A DNA stretch of 64,000 nucleotides from CAISCU01 sp943361925 (GTDB taxonomy: Bacteria; Bacteroidota; Bacteroidia; UKL13-3). Shown here piece by piece: positions 43,971-51,976 of this stretch (position 1 is its first letter; every line of letters begins with the position of its first letter). Below the pieces are notes generated by a model. It had not been told where the DNA came from, made no database searches, and worked only from the letters and a program-made list of their open reading frames with translations. The stretch is taken from NCBI GenBank assembly GCA_943361925.1, contig CALRIT020000004.1:124001-188000 (forward strand). The letters are read 5' to 3'. A program made the position numbers and the translations under genes.

Positions 43971-45053
43971 TTATAATCTTCTAAATAATCCTTCAATAAA
44001 TTCAATACTAATTTTTTCTTTCCAATCGGTACCAATTGCATGGTTCCACATGTGGTGCAAATTATAGGCAACATGTGCCATAGCAGTAATTTCGGCATCA
44101 GTCCAATTTTTGCTAAGCCCCTGAGGAAGTGCAATTCTATGTTTATCTAACATAGTTTTGAATTCAGCAACTCCTTCAGGATAAAAATCTGCCAAATGCT
44201 GGAATGCTAAACAGTTTGCATAACAATGTTTTTCACCAAAAATCTTACTTAAGCCATAACTCAAAGCATGACAAATTCCAACTTCACTATAAGTTAAACT
44301 TAAACCACCCATTAAAGATGCAACCATAAGTTTGTCGTCATTCTCGGGTGATTGACCTGCATTATCTCCTAAATAAATATCTCTGCAAAGTTTTAAAGAT
44401 TGCTCTCCGTAAGCCATGCTGTAGGCATTATTTAGAATTCCATCACGACTTTCGATACAATGAATAAATGTATCCATTCCTGTATAAAACCATTTATCAA
44501 CCGGAACAGAAGCAGTAAGTTCTGAATCAAGAATAACCTGATCGAAAATTGTCCATTCACATTTTAAACCAAGTTTTTTCTCAGGACCGGTTAGCACTGC
44601 AGTCATGCTGCATTCTGCACCAGTTCCTGAAATTGTAGGAACACCTACGTGATATATACCCGGTTTTTTAATCAGATTCAAACCTTGGTATAAAGTAGAT
44701 GAGCCTTCATTGGTAAGCATTAAAGCTGTTGCTTTAGCGATATCCATAATACTTCCGCCACCAATTCCAATTAAACCTGAAGGTAAACCCTTTTTTGCAA
44801 GAATTTCGTCTCTTAAAGCATCTATTTGTTCGGTTGTTGGTTCATAGGGATCAACATCAATAAAATAAACCAAATCTCCTTCATGAACAGGAAGTCTATT
44901 TTCAAGTTCTTTACCTTTAAAATAATGGTCAACAATAAAGACCATATAAGCATTATTTAAAGTCCTTTTTGGTTCTAAAATTTCATCAAGTTGATTAAAA
45001 CTTCCTCTACCAAAAACGGTTTTTTCAATGCTTTTAAAATTCTTATGCGTCAT
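43971..45053 (-). CDS. kdnB: Kdo 8-oxidase (KdnB-like, iron-containing alcohol dehydrogenase fold)
   Basis: A 360-residue group III alcohol dehydrogenase. NAD site GIGGGSIMDIAKA (about 96), PTISGTGAE (about 140), and metal ligands Asp and His in GMDTFIHCIE, His in GICHALSYGL and His in EKHCYANC. In Shewanella, KdnB oxidises C8 of Kdo to the aldehyde, which KdnA aminates. The gene here is 16 bases downstream of a kdnA-like aminotransferase and 11 bases upstream of kdsA, the arrangement expected for Kdo8N synthesis. Family placement rests on overall pattern plus context. Confidence 0.85.
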   Translation of the reverse strand: MTHKNFKSIEKTVFGRGSFNQLDEILEPKRTLNNAYMVFIVDHYFKGKELENRLPVHEGDLVYFIDVDPYEPTTEQIDALRDEILAKKGLPSGLIGIGGGSIMDIAKATALMLTNEGSSTLYQGLNLIKKPGIYHVGVPTISGTGAECSMTAVLTGPEKKLGLKCEWTIFDQVILDSELTASVPVDKWFYTGMDTFIHCIESRDGILNNAYSMAYGEQSLKLCRDIYLGDNAGQSPENDDKLMVASLMGGLSLTYSEVGICHALSYGLSKIFGEKHCYANCLAFQHLADFYPEGVAEFKTMLDKHRIALPQGLSKNWTDAEITAMAHVAYNLHHMWNHAIGTDWKEKISIEFIEGLFRRL

Positions 45054-45069
45054 TTAATATGGTTTAAAA

Positions 45070-46275
45070 TTAAGCTGATTGTTGCATTGCAGATTGAATA
45101 GAAGCTGCAATTTTCGATGTCAATTCTGATAATTCAGCTTCAGTCCAGCTAGCTTTAATTGAGAAAGAAATTAATCTTCCAATAGTTTCCTGAGTTTTTG
45201 GAAGGTCTAAATTTTTATAATCTTGAGGAGCGCCCAATAACTGAACATTAGTTTTAGCAGCAACCCTACCCTCTTTGATATGATCCCATTGGTTAATAAA
45301 ATGGTACATATTAGTGAACCAATAATTAAAACCACTTACACCATTTTCATTAAAATGGGCTACTGTTTTTGCAGCCAAATTAGTATCAGGTAAAAGTATG
45401 TTTAAGAAAGTAGCTGAATCTCCGTTTGGATCAGGTAAAGTAGCAAAATTAACTCCTGTTATCTTACCTAATTCTGCCATCATAAACCTTTTATGTTTAT
45501 TATTTGCCTCACGAATCATAGGAACTCTGCGGGTTTGAGCTAAACCTACAGCAGCGTGTAATTCTGAAATTCTATAATTAAAGCCAACAACAGGATGGTT
45601 TTCCATTCCACGGTTGTTACCAATATGGTCATGACCATGGTCGGCAAAATTATCAGCTAATTTGTAAGCAGTTTCATTATTAGTAACCATCACACCACCT
45701 TCTCCGGCAGTTGCAATCTTAAAGAAATCGAAACTATAACAACCTGTGGTACCCCATAATCCAGTTGAAACTCCTTTATAAGAAGCGGCCATTGCTTGAC
45801 CTGCATCTTCAACCAAAACAAGGTTATTTTCATTAATCACAGCCATAATTGCATCCATTTTGGCCATTTGACCGCACATATGTACAAGTAAAACAGCTTT
45901 AGTTTTAGGCGTAATTGCTTTTTTAATTCCTTCAGCACTTAAGCATAAAGTTTCATCTATTTCTGCAAAAACCGGTAAAGCTCCGGCAAAAATAACTGCT
46001 TCAACAGAAGCGATATATGTAAAAGGAGGTACAATAACTTCATCACCGGCACCAATTCCTGCTGCGGCTAAAGCACAAGAAACAGCAGTAGAACCGCTTG
46101 ATACAGCATGTGCATATTTTGCTCCAACCAACTTCGCAACTTCTGATTCAAATTCACGTGCTTTCCAAATATTATTTCTTTGAGCATCATGATTATATCT
46201 GAACAAAATTCCTGTTTCTAATACATCATTAATCTCTTTACGCTCCTCAGCGCCAAAAAACTCAGTTCCTGCCAT
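45070..46275 (-). CDS. kdnA: 8-amino-Kdo aminotransferase (KdnA-like, DegT family)
   Basis: A 401-residue PLP aminotransferase of the DegT/DnrJ/EryC1 family. The start MAGTEFFGAEER and LFRYNHD are followed by HAVSSGSTAVSCALAAAGIG, PPFTYIASVEAV, VEDAGQAM and the PLP lysine Lys186 in SFDFFKIATAGEGG. In Shewanella KdnA transfers the amino group from glutamate to 8-oxo-Kdo, giving Kdo8N. First gene of the kdnA-kdnB-kdsA-OMP run. Other DegT sugar aminotransferases are similar, so the name relies on the neighbouring kdnB and kdsA. Confidence 0.85.
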   Translation of the reverse strand: MAGTEFFGAEERKEINDVLETGILFRYNHDAQRNNIWKAREFESEVAKLVGAKYAHAVSSGSTAVSCALAAAGIGAGDEVIVPPFTYIASVEAVIFAGALPVFAEIDETLCLSAEGIKKAITPKTKAVLLVHMCGQMAKMDAIMAVINENNLVLVEDAGQAMAASYKGVSTGLWGTTGCYSFDFFKIATAGEGGVMVTNNETAYKLADNFADHGHDHIGNNRGMENHPVVGFNYRISELHAAVGLAQTRRVPMIREANNKHKRFMMAELGKITGVNFATLPDPNGDSATFLNILLPDTNLAAKTVAHFNENGVSGFNYWFTNMYHFINQWDHIKEGRVAAKTNVQLLGAPQDYKNLDLPKTQETIGRLISFSIKASWTEAELSELTSKIAASIQSAMQQSA

Positions 46276-46875
46276 ATTATTAAAATTTAAAACAAAGGTA
46301 CAAAATCTATTATCATTAAAGTATTTACCCTAAATTTCAATTAATGACATACATTAGATTGGTTTTAGAAACCGAATTAATAGAATCATTTAATGAATTA
46401 GGAGTCTGAATAAACTCAATTTGAAGAAGGAAATCCAATTTTGATTCAAAAAGGTTTAAACCAATTATCAACTTTCTTATTAAATAACTAAAAATCAACA
46501 AATTAAAAACTAAACCTGCCAAATAATTTTTGTGGCCCAATATTTGAAATTCATGTCTAACCTTGGCAAATTATTATGGTTTATTATCATTTTTACTGTA
46601 CCATTTATTTAAAGTTAGAGAAAAAAATGAAAAAATAATTTTAAATAAATCGTATAAAAAACTGTTTAAAAACAATGAATTTTTGAAGCTTTATGCAATT
46701 AAAATAATTAAAAAATCAACTCAAATGAAAAATATAGCTAAATCTATTAAAAGTCTGAAAGAAAAGGTTTTAAACCTATTAGAAGAACTTGCTAAACCGC
46801 AAGAAAATTTACAACTCCAACCTATTAGAATTAAGAATAAATAATATAACTTGCGGAGTTCAAAATGTAAAATTT
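46276..46875. other. Gene-poor 600-base divergent intergenic region
   Basis: Between kdnA and the first lipoprotein-LruC pair. AT-rich. Two short frames with TTG starts exist (minus 46337-46540 and plus 46563-46844); the latter is Lys/Asn/Ile-rich and looks like AT-driven composition. I see no RNA gene. It holds the kdnA promoter at its left edge. Confidence 0.5.
46293..46300 (-). promoter_or_regulatory. -7 element of the kdnA operon promoter
   Basis: TACCTTTG on the minus strand, a perfect TAnnTTTG match, 17 bases before the kdnA ATG; leader of about 10 bases expected. No TTG at the ideal -33 distance. Confidence 0.5.
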
Positions 46876-47292
46876 ATGAATTCCAAGAAATTACATTATT
46901 TAGTTTTCGTTTCGATATTGAGTTTATTAGGCTCATGTACAAAATTTGAGGTGCCAGAAAAAAAAATAGGTACAACACAAAACTTCAAAGAATTAAAAGT
47001 TGAAGAAAGTTTTGAGTGGAAAACAACGAAAAACATTCAACTAAAAGTTACCGGATTAGAAACAATCAATCCTGTAAGAGGAAATTTTAGCATCAAAAAT
47101 CATGAAGGCAATTTGATATTAGAAGAATCAAGACTCATGAGCGAAAGCTTTGAATTGAATTTAGAAATTCCAATTACTGAGAAAAAAATAATTGTCCAAT
47201 TCGGAAGTCTTATTAAAGAAATTGAAATCAACTCTACTGAGTTAAATTTTGAGTATATCACGGCAAGACCGGCAGAAATTACTGAGGAATAA
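46876..47292 (+). CDS. Small lipoprotein paired with LruC-domain protein (copy 1)
   Basis: About 138 residues from the ATG at 46876, which opens a lipoprotein signal (LVFVSILSLLGSC, Cys20); an upstream in-frame start at 46789 would bury it. The mature domain holds FKELKVEESFEWKTTKNIQL, a run of short strands with an FGSLIKEIEI element, and ends in EITEE. It is paralogous to the lipoprotein at 48986-49396 (FKKLNVKQDFDW, YGSIEK, STEE end). It lies 11 bases before the LruC-domain gene. The two-gene unit suggests a lipoprotein anchor or chaperone for its partner; inferred. Confidence 0.75.
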   Translation: MNSKKLHYLVFVSILSLLGSCTKFEVPEKKIGTTQNFKELKVEESFEWKTTKNIQLKVTGLETINPVRGNFSIKNHEGNLILEESRLMSESFELNLEIPITEKKIIVQFGSLIKEIEINSTELNFEYITARPAEITEE

Positions 47293-47303
47293 TATTTCAA
47301 ATC

Positions 47304-48815
47304 ATGAAACTTACTAAAATCACTTTTAGCTTATTATTCTTAATTGGCTTTAATTATTTAAATGCGCAAACAGCTTTGTATACTCTTGATTGCGAAAAGT
47401 TTGCTAGTGGGTCAGTAGCCAGCACAACAACTAATATTAATTACGACCGTGGTCAATGTTGGGCCCTCGGTTCATTTACCTACGTAAATACAAGTTCTTT
47501 AAGAATAAATGGCTCTTATTCGGGACAATCTAATCAAGCTACCAGTTTATCTATTGGTAGCTGTTGGATAAAAAGTCCATGGATTAACCCAGGCTCAAAT
47601 AATGTTACGTTAAATCATAAACTAACTGCAAATAATGGCACTATAAGAAGAATTGTAATTTCTTATATTCCTTATGATCCAAATAGTTTATCATCTTGGA
47701 AGGAAGGAACTTTGGTAAGGTTTGATTCAATAAGTTATTCTTCGCCATTTCCAACAACATCTACAAGTGTTAGTTTTCCTTTACCTGCAGCTATTAAAAA
47801 TTCAAATAATCCATATAAAATACAAATCTCATTTATTGGTACAGGAGGAAATTCAAGGTTTATAGTTGATGATGTATATATAGATGGTATATACGTTGCC
47901 AATCCGTCGTCTGCTTATTGTTTACCGGTTCCCCAAATTCAAGATGCAGATTCAGATGGAATTGCCGATTCTGATGATGCTTATCCAAACGATGCAACCA
48001 GGGCTTTCAATAGTTATTTTCCGGCATCAGGAAAAGGCACTTTAATGTTTGAAGATTTGTGGCCTACAATTGGTGATTTTGATTTTAATGATTTTGTTTG
48101 CTCATTCAGACAGCAAATTGTAACAAATGCAGCAAATAAGGTAGTTGAATTAAAATTGAATTTAACTCTTAAAGCAATTGGAGCAGGTTATCATAATGGT
48201 TTTGGGTTCCAGTTGAATAATATTAATCCATCAAAAGTTATTTCTGTTACCGGCACCAATACAAATGGAGCTCCATGGGTTAGTAATTCTTCAAATGGAA
48301 CAGAATCAGGGCAAACTTTTGCTAATATTATTGTATTTGATGATGCTTTTAAAATATTACCATCACCTGGAGGTAGTGGAGTAAATGTTGATCCGGCTAA
48401 TCCATATGCTACTCCGGTTGACATGAATATAACTGTTAGCTTCACAACTGCTAGTGGAGACGCAATTTCGGCATCTGATATTGTATTAAATCCTTATTTA
48501 ATTATCAACCAGGAAAGAGGAAAAGAAGTTCATTTAGCTAATTATGTTCCAAGTTCAAAAGCAAATATCAATTTATTTGGAACCGGACAGGATGCAAGTA
48601 ATGCCAGTTTAGGAAAATATTATAAATCAAAAAACAACTTACCTTGGGCTCTAATGATTGGAGCAGAAATTCCTTATCCAAAAACAAAGGTAGATTTGCT
48701 TCAAGCATACAAAAAGTTTGCAAGTTGGGCTGAATCAAACGGTAGTAGTTTTTCTGATTGGTATTTAAATTTATCGGATTACAGAGATAATAGTAAGTTT
48801 TATACAGCACCATAA
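47304..48815 (+). CDS. LruC-domain (DUF4842) exported protein, copy 1
   Basis: A 503-residue protein with a signal peptide (FSLLFLIGFNYLNAQ). An N-terminal beta domain (about 20-200, Trp-rich, GSCWIKSPWINPGSN) is followed by an aspartate-rich, thrombospondin-3-like calcium motif (DADSDGIADSDDAYPND, about 213-229) and then the LruC domain (about 240-500: MFEDLWPTIGDFDFNDFV, GYHNGFGFQL, NLPWALMIGAEIPYP). LruC-domain proteins are surface or outer-membrane proteins of uncertain role. No T9SS C-terminal module. Paralogue of 49405-50877. Confidence 0.8.
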   Translation: MKLTKITFSLLFLIGFNYLNAQTALYTLDCEKFASGSVASTTTNINYDRGQCWALGSFTYVNTSSLRINGSYSGQSNQATSLSIGSCWIKSPWINPGSNNVTLNHKLTANNGTIRRIVISYIPYDPNSLSSWKEGTLVRFDSISYSSPFPTTSTSVSFPLPAAIKNSNNPYKIQISFIGTGGNSRFIVDDVYIDGIYVANPSSAYCLPVPQIQDADSDGIADSDDAYPNDATRAFNSYFPASGKGTLMFEDLWPTIGDFDFNDFVCSFRQQIVTNAANKVVELKLNLTLKAIGAGYHNGFGFQLNNINPSKVISVTGTNTNGAPWVSNSSNGTESGQTFANIIVFDDAFKILPSPGGSGVNVDPANPYATPVDMNITVSFTTASGDAISASDIVLNPYLIINQERGKEVHLANYVPSSKANINLFGTGQDASNASLGKYYKSKNNLPWALMIGAEIPYPKTKVDLLQAYKKFASWAESNGSSFSDWYLNLSDYRDNSKFYTAP

Positions 48816-48985
48816 TTCAATAAAACACGAAGCAATACCCAAAATAGCGATTTTGTCTCAAAATGAACCAAATGTAGAATCTCAAAGAATTCATGCCAAA
48901 ATACAAATAACTCAAAATCAAGTAATTAATTAAAAGTTTTAAGTATTGGCAAAGAACTTGCTCTAGTAAAACAAAACACTATACC

Positions 48986-49396
48986 ATGAAAAAGTTAATA
49001 TTATTAGTAGCATTAGTTCCAGTTCTTTTAAGTTCTTGCAAAAAAGACTTAATTGAAAAAGCAAATTTAGATTCAACTAAAAAAGTTACAACTGAGTTTA
49101 AAAAGCTAAATGTTAAACAGGATTTTGATTGGAGTTCAGTTAAACTTGTTGATTTTAAAGTTCAAGGTCTTCAAACTATGGCCACAATCAATAGAACAAT
49201 TAAAGTTAGTTCATTGGATGGAAAAGTAACTTATTTTACAGCAACTCACCAAATGGACCAGGATATGTTAACAAAAATTACATTACCAAAAAGTGTAAAA
49301 GAAGTTAAAGTAACTTATGGTTCAATTGAAAAAGTTGTTAGCTCAACAACATCAGAAATAAAATTCGACTTCATTCCAGTATCAACTGAAGAATAA
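48986..49396 (+). CDS. Small lipoprotein paired with LruC-domain protein (copy 2)
   Basis: A 136-residue lipoprotein (LVALVPVLLSSC, Cys18) with the same layout as copy 1: FKKLNVKQDFDWSSVK, VQGLQTM, VTYGSIEKVV and the STEE end. It starts 170 bases after the copy 1 LruC gene, and the second LruC gene starts 8 bases after its stop. Identity between the copies is moderate at protein level, so the duplication is not recent. Confidence 0.78.
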   Translation: MKKLILLVALVPVLLSSCKKDLIEKANLDSTKKVTTEFKKLNVKQDFDWSSVKLVDFKVQGLQTMATINRTIKVSSLDGKVTYFTATHQMDQDMLTKITLPKSVKEVKVTYGSIEKVVSSTTSEIKFDFIPVSTEE

Positions 49397-49404
49397 TTAA
49401 ATCC

Positions 49405-50877
49405 ATGAAAAAACTAATTTTATCAATCGTAGTTGCAGCGAGTTCATTGATTTCAAATGCACAATCACAATTGCCTACATTAACGGCTGAAAGTGGTAAC
49501 CGTTCTATAGAGCAGGCAAATTGTTGGGCCTTTGGAGCAACTACTTATTCTAATCTAGAGTTTAGAATAAATGGAAACTGGAGTTTACGTTCAAATGCGC
49601 TTACTAATACTAGCTTAACTGCATGTTGGGTAAAATCACCTTGGATTAAACCTGGTTCAGGAAACATCACAATGAAAGTACGTTTGGAAAATGATAGAGG
49701 AACTACCAGAGGATTGGTTTTTCAATATGTTCCATACAATCCGGATGCAGTTTCAAATTATAAAGAAGGAACAGCAACATCGTTCTATACATACAATTGG
49801 GCAACTCCTTTAGATATCTGGGTAAAAGATATTTCAGTTCCAGTACCTGCTGCTATTGCTAATTCAGGCCAACCTTACAAAATATTGATTAGTTATATAG
49901 GAACTGGTGGAACCAGTAGAGCATTTTCAGATGATTTATTCATTCCTGGAACTTATTGGTCAGATCCATCAAGTGCATATTGTTTGCCATTACCAACAGT
50001 AAAAGATTCTGATGCAGATGGAGTAGCGGATAAAGAAGATGCGTATCCTGATGATGCAAAAAGAGCTTATGATAATTTCTACCCTGCTGAAGGAAAAGGT
50101 ACAATCATGTTTGAAGATTTATGGCCTACTACCGGTGACTACGACTTTAATGATTTTGTAGCAAGCTTCCGTCAGCAAGTAGTTTTAAATTCTAAAAACA
50201 ATGTTGTTGAATTAAAATTAACTATGACTGTTAGAGCTATTGGAGCAAGTTTTCATAATGGATTTGGCATTCAGTTAGACGGACTTAGTCCTAAACAAAT
50301 AGTTTCAGTTACAGGTGCAAACACAGGCAAAACAGAATGGTTATCTGTAGAATCAAATGGAACAGAAAGTGGTCAAACTTATGCTAATATTATAGCATTT
50401 GATGATGCTTTCAGAGTATTACCTTCACCAGGTGGAAGTGGTGTTAATGTTGATCCAGCTAATCCTTACGCAAAACCTGTAGATTTAGAACTTGTAATTA
50501 CTTTTGATCCTGATGGAGATAAAGGAATTAAAATTGAGGATATTAAAATCAACCCATATTTAATTGTAAATCAAGAAAGAGAAAAAGAAATTCATCTTCC
50601 GGGTATGGAACCTACAAACTTGGCGAACCAAAAACTATTCGGTACAGGCCAGGATGATTCTAACTCTGGAAAAGATAAACTATACAAATCGAAAAATAAT
50701 TTACCTTGGGCAATTGTAGTGCCCGCAGAAATTCCTTACCCACAAACTAAAGTTGACTTTCTTCAAGTATATCCAAACTTTGGAAAATGGGCTGAAACAA
50801 GCGGTTTCTCTAACGAAGATTGGTACGAAAACAAAAAAGGTTACCGTAATGAAGATAAGATGTATATTGAAAAATAA
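49405..50877 (+). CDS. LruC-domain (DUF4842) exported protein, copy 2
   Basis: A 490-residue protein with a signal peptide (SIVVAASSLISNAQ), the same N-terminal Trp-rich domain (ACWVKSPWIKPGSG), a calcium-like motif (DSDADGVADKEDAYPDD) and the LruC domain (MFEDLWPTTGDYDFNDFV, SFHNGFGIQL, NNLPWAIVVPAEIPYP). The string LPSPGGSGVNVDPANPYA is the same in both copies, marking a strongly conserved site. It ends before a shared convergent terminator. Confidence 0.8.
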   Translation: MKKLILSIVVAASSLISNAQSQLPTLTAESGNRSIEQANCWAFGATTYSNLEFRINGNWSLRSNALTNTSLTACWVKSPWIKPGSGNITMKVRLENDRGTTRGLVFQYVPYNPDAVSNYKEGTATSFYTYNWATPLDIWVKDISVPVPAAIANSGQPYKILISYIGTGGTSRAFSDDLFIPGTYWSDPSSAYCLPLPTVKDSDADGVADKEDAYPDDAKRAYDNFYPAEGKGTIMFEDLWPTTGDYDFNDFVASFRQQVVLNSKNNVVELKLTMTVRAIGASFHNGFGIQLDGLSPKQIVSVTGANTGKTEWLSVESNGTESGQTYANIIAFDDAFRVLPSPGGSGVNVDPANPYAKPVDLELVITFDPDGDKGIKIEDIKINPYLIVNQEREKEIHLPGMEPTNLANQKLFGTGQDDSNSGKDKLYKSKNNLPWAIVVPAEIPYPQTKVDFLQVYPNFGKWAETSGFSNEDWYENKKGYRNEDKMYIEK

Positions 50878-50891
50878 TATTTAAGAATTTC

Positions 50892-50921
50892 AAAAAAGCC
50901 CACCAAAAGTGGGCTTTTTTT
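50892..50921. terminator. Bidirectional terminator between LruC copy 2 and mnmH
   Basis: AAAAAAGCCCAC pairs with GTGGGCTTTTTT around a CAAAA-type loop. A's on one side, T's on the other, so usable from both strands; its edge touches the mnmH stop region. Confidence 0.92.
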
Positions 50922-51930
50922 ATTTATTTAGAAGGGAGTCCTTTATTTCATCAAAACTGCCATCCAAACGTAATATTGATTTATTATTTTTTGATTTTAG
51001 ACCAGTATCATAAGCTCTATCATAATAATATAAAACTTCACGAACCCAAACATTTAAATCTCCGTTTTCTATAGCTTGAATTGCCATTCTGGTTCTTAAA
51101 TCACCTAATTTCTTTTTGATTTTTAAAGTACCTAGAATCAAATCCGATTTAGGAAATGCGCCATAATCTTTCAAAATAATTGAACTTCTTACCTCAATTG
51201 GTAAATCCATAAAAAATAATGGAGCTGCTCTATAAGATTCATAAATTGCATTAGGAATTTGAATTTGACCAATTAGTCTGCTTTCATCTTCAATCCAAAT
51301 TTCATCAGTTTCATTTAATTGATACAATTCTTTCGCTAAATTATTTTCAAATTGCTCCTGGGTGGGCTGAGCTAAAAATCCTAATGAACCAAAAGCAGAT
51401 CCTCTATGGTTTGCCAATCCTTCTAGGTCAATCATGTTTTTCCCATTTTGCTTTAAGAAATGAAGAATTTCTGTTTTACCACTGCCAGTATATCCGCTTA
51501 AAACCTGAAAATTATAGGATTTAGAAAAGGTATTAAGAACAAAATTACGATATGTTTTATACCCACCTTTAAGTAAAAATACCTGAAAACCCGCTGTCGC
51601 CAATAAATTTGTCATAATTCGGCTTCTCAAACCTCCACGCCAACAATGTACAAATAATGGTTTATCGCCAAATTTTGATTTAGCATCCCTTATAATGTCT
51701 GAAAATCTGGGTCCAACTAGTTCGTATCCCATTAAAACAGCCTCAAAATTGCCATTTTGTTTATAACATGTTCCAACCTGAACTCTTTCATCATTTTTTA
51801 ACAAAGGAAAAGAAATTGAATCCGGAATATGTCCTTGTTCATGCTCTCCTTCGCTACGCACATCAAGGATATAGCCATTTTGGGCCTCAGAAATAAACTC
51901 CAAAATTTCAATTTGTTTTACACTACTCAT
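50920..51930 (-). CDS. mnmH: tRNA 2-selenouridine synthase
   Basis: A 336-residue enzyme (also SelU/YbbB) that replaces sulfur by selenium in the wobble 2-thiouridine of certain tRNAs. An N-terminal rhodanese domain (about 1-125) has ILDVRSEGEHEQGHIP and the catalytic Cys in FVHCWRGGLRS; a P-loop domain follows with LSGYTGSGKTEIL (about 142) and LANHRGSAFGSLG. It needs selenophosphate from SelD; no selD is in the window. Divergent from guaA with only 46 bases between starts. Confidence 0.92.
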   Translation of the reverse strand: MSSVKQIEILEFISEAQNGYILDVRSEGEHEQGHIPDSISFPLLKNDERVQVGTCYKQNGNFEAVLMGYELVGPRFSDIIRDAKSKFGDKPLFVHCWRGGLRSRIMTNLLATAGFQVFLLKGGYKTYRNFVLNTFSKSYNFQVLSGYTGSGKTEILHFLKQNGKNMIDLEGLANHRGSAFGSLGFLAQPTQEQFENNLAKELYQLNETDEIWIEDESRLIGQIQIPNAIYESYRAAPLFFMDLPIEVRSSIILKDYGAFPKSDLILGTLKIKKKLGDLRTRMAIQAIENGDLNVWVREVLYYYDRAYDTGLKSKNNKSILRLDGSFDEIKDSLLNK

Positions 51931-51976
51931 CAGGATTTAAAAATTACTCGCAAAAAATAGTGAAATTTGCAGTCAC

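Noticed and set aside
46337..46540. Possible 67-residue minus-strand protein upstream of kdnA
   Set aside because: TTG start, no promoter or homology signal; upstream of, not between, operon genes.
46563..46844. Possible 93-residue plus-strand protein
   Set aside because: TTG start, Lys/Asn/Ile-rich composition expected from AT-rich DNA, no recognisable domain, and it runs into the true lipoprotein gene.
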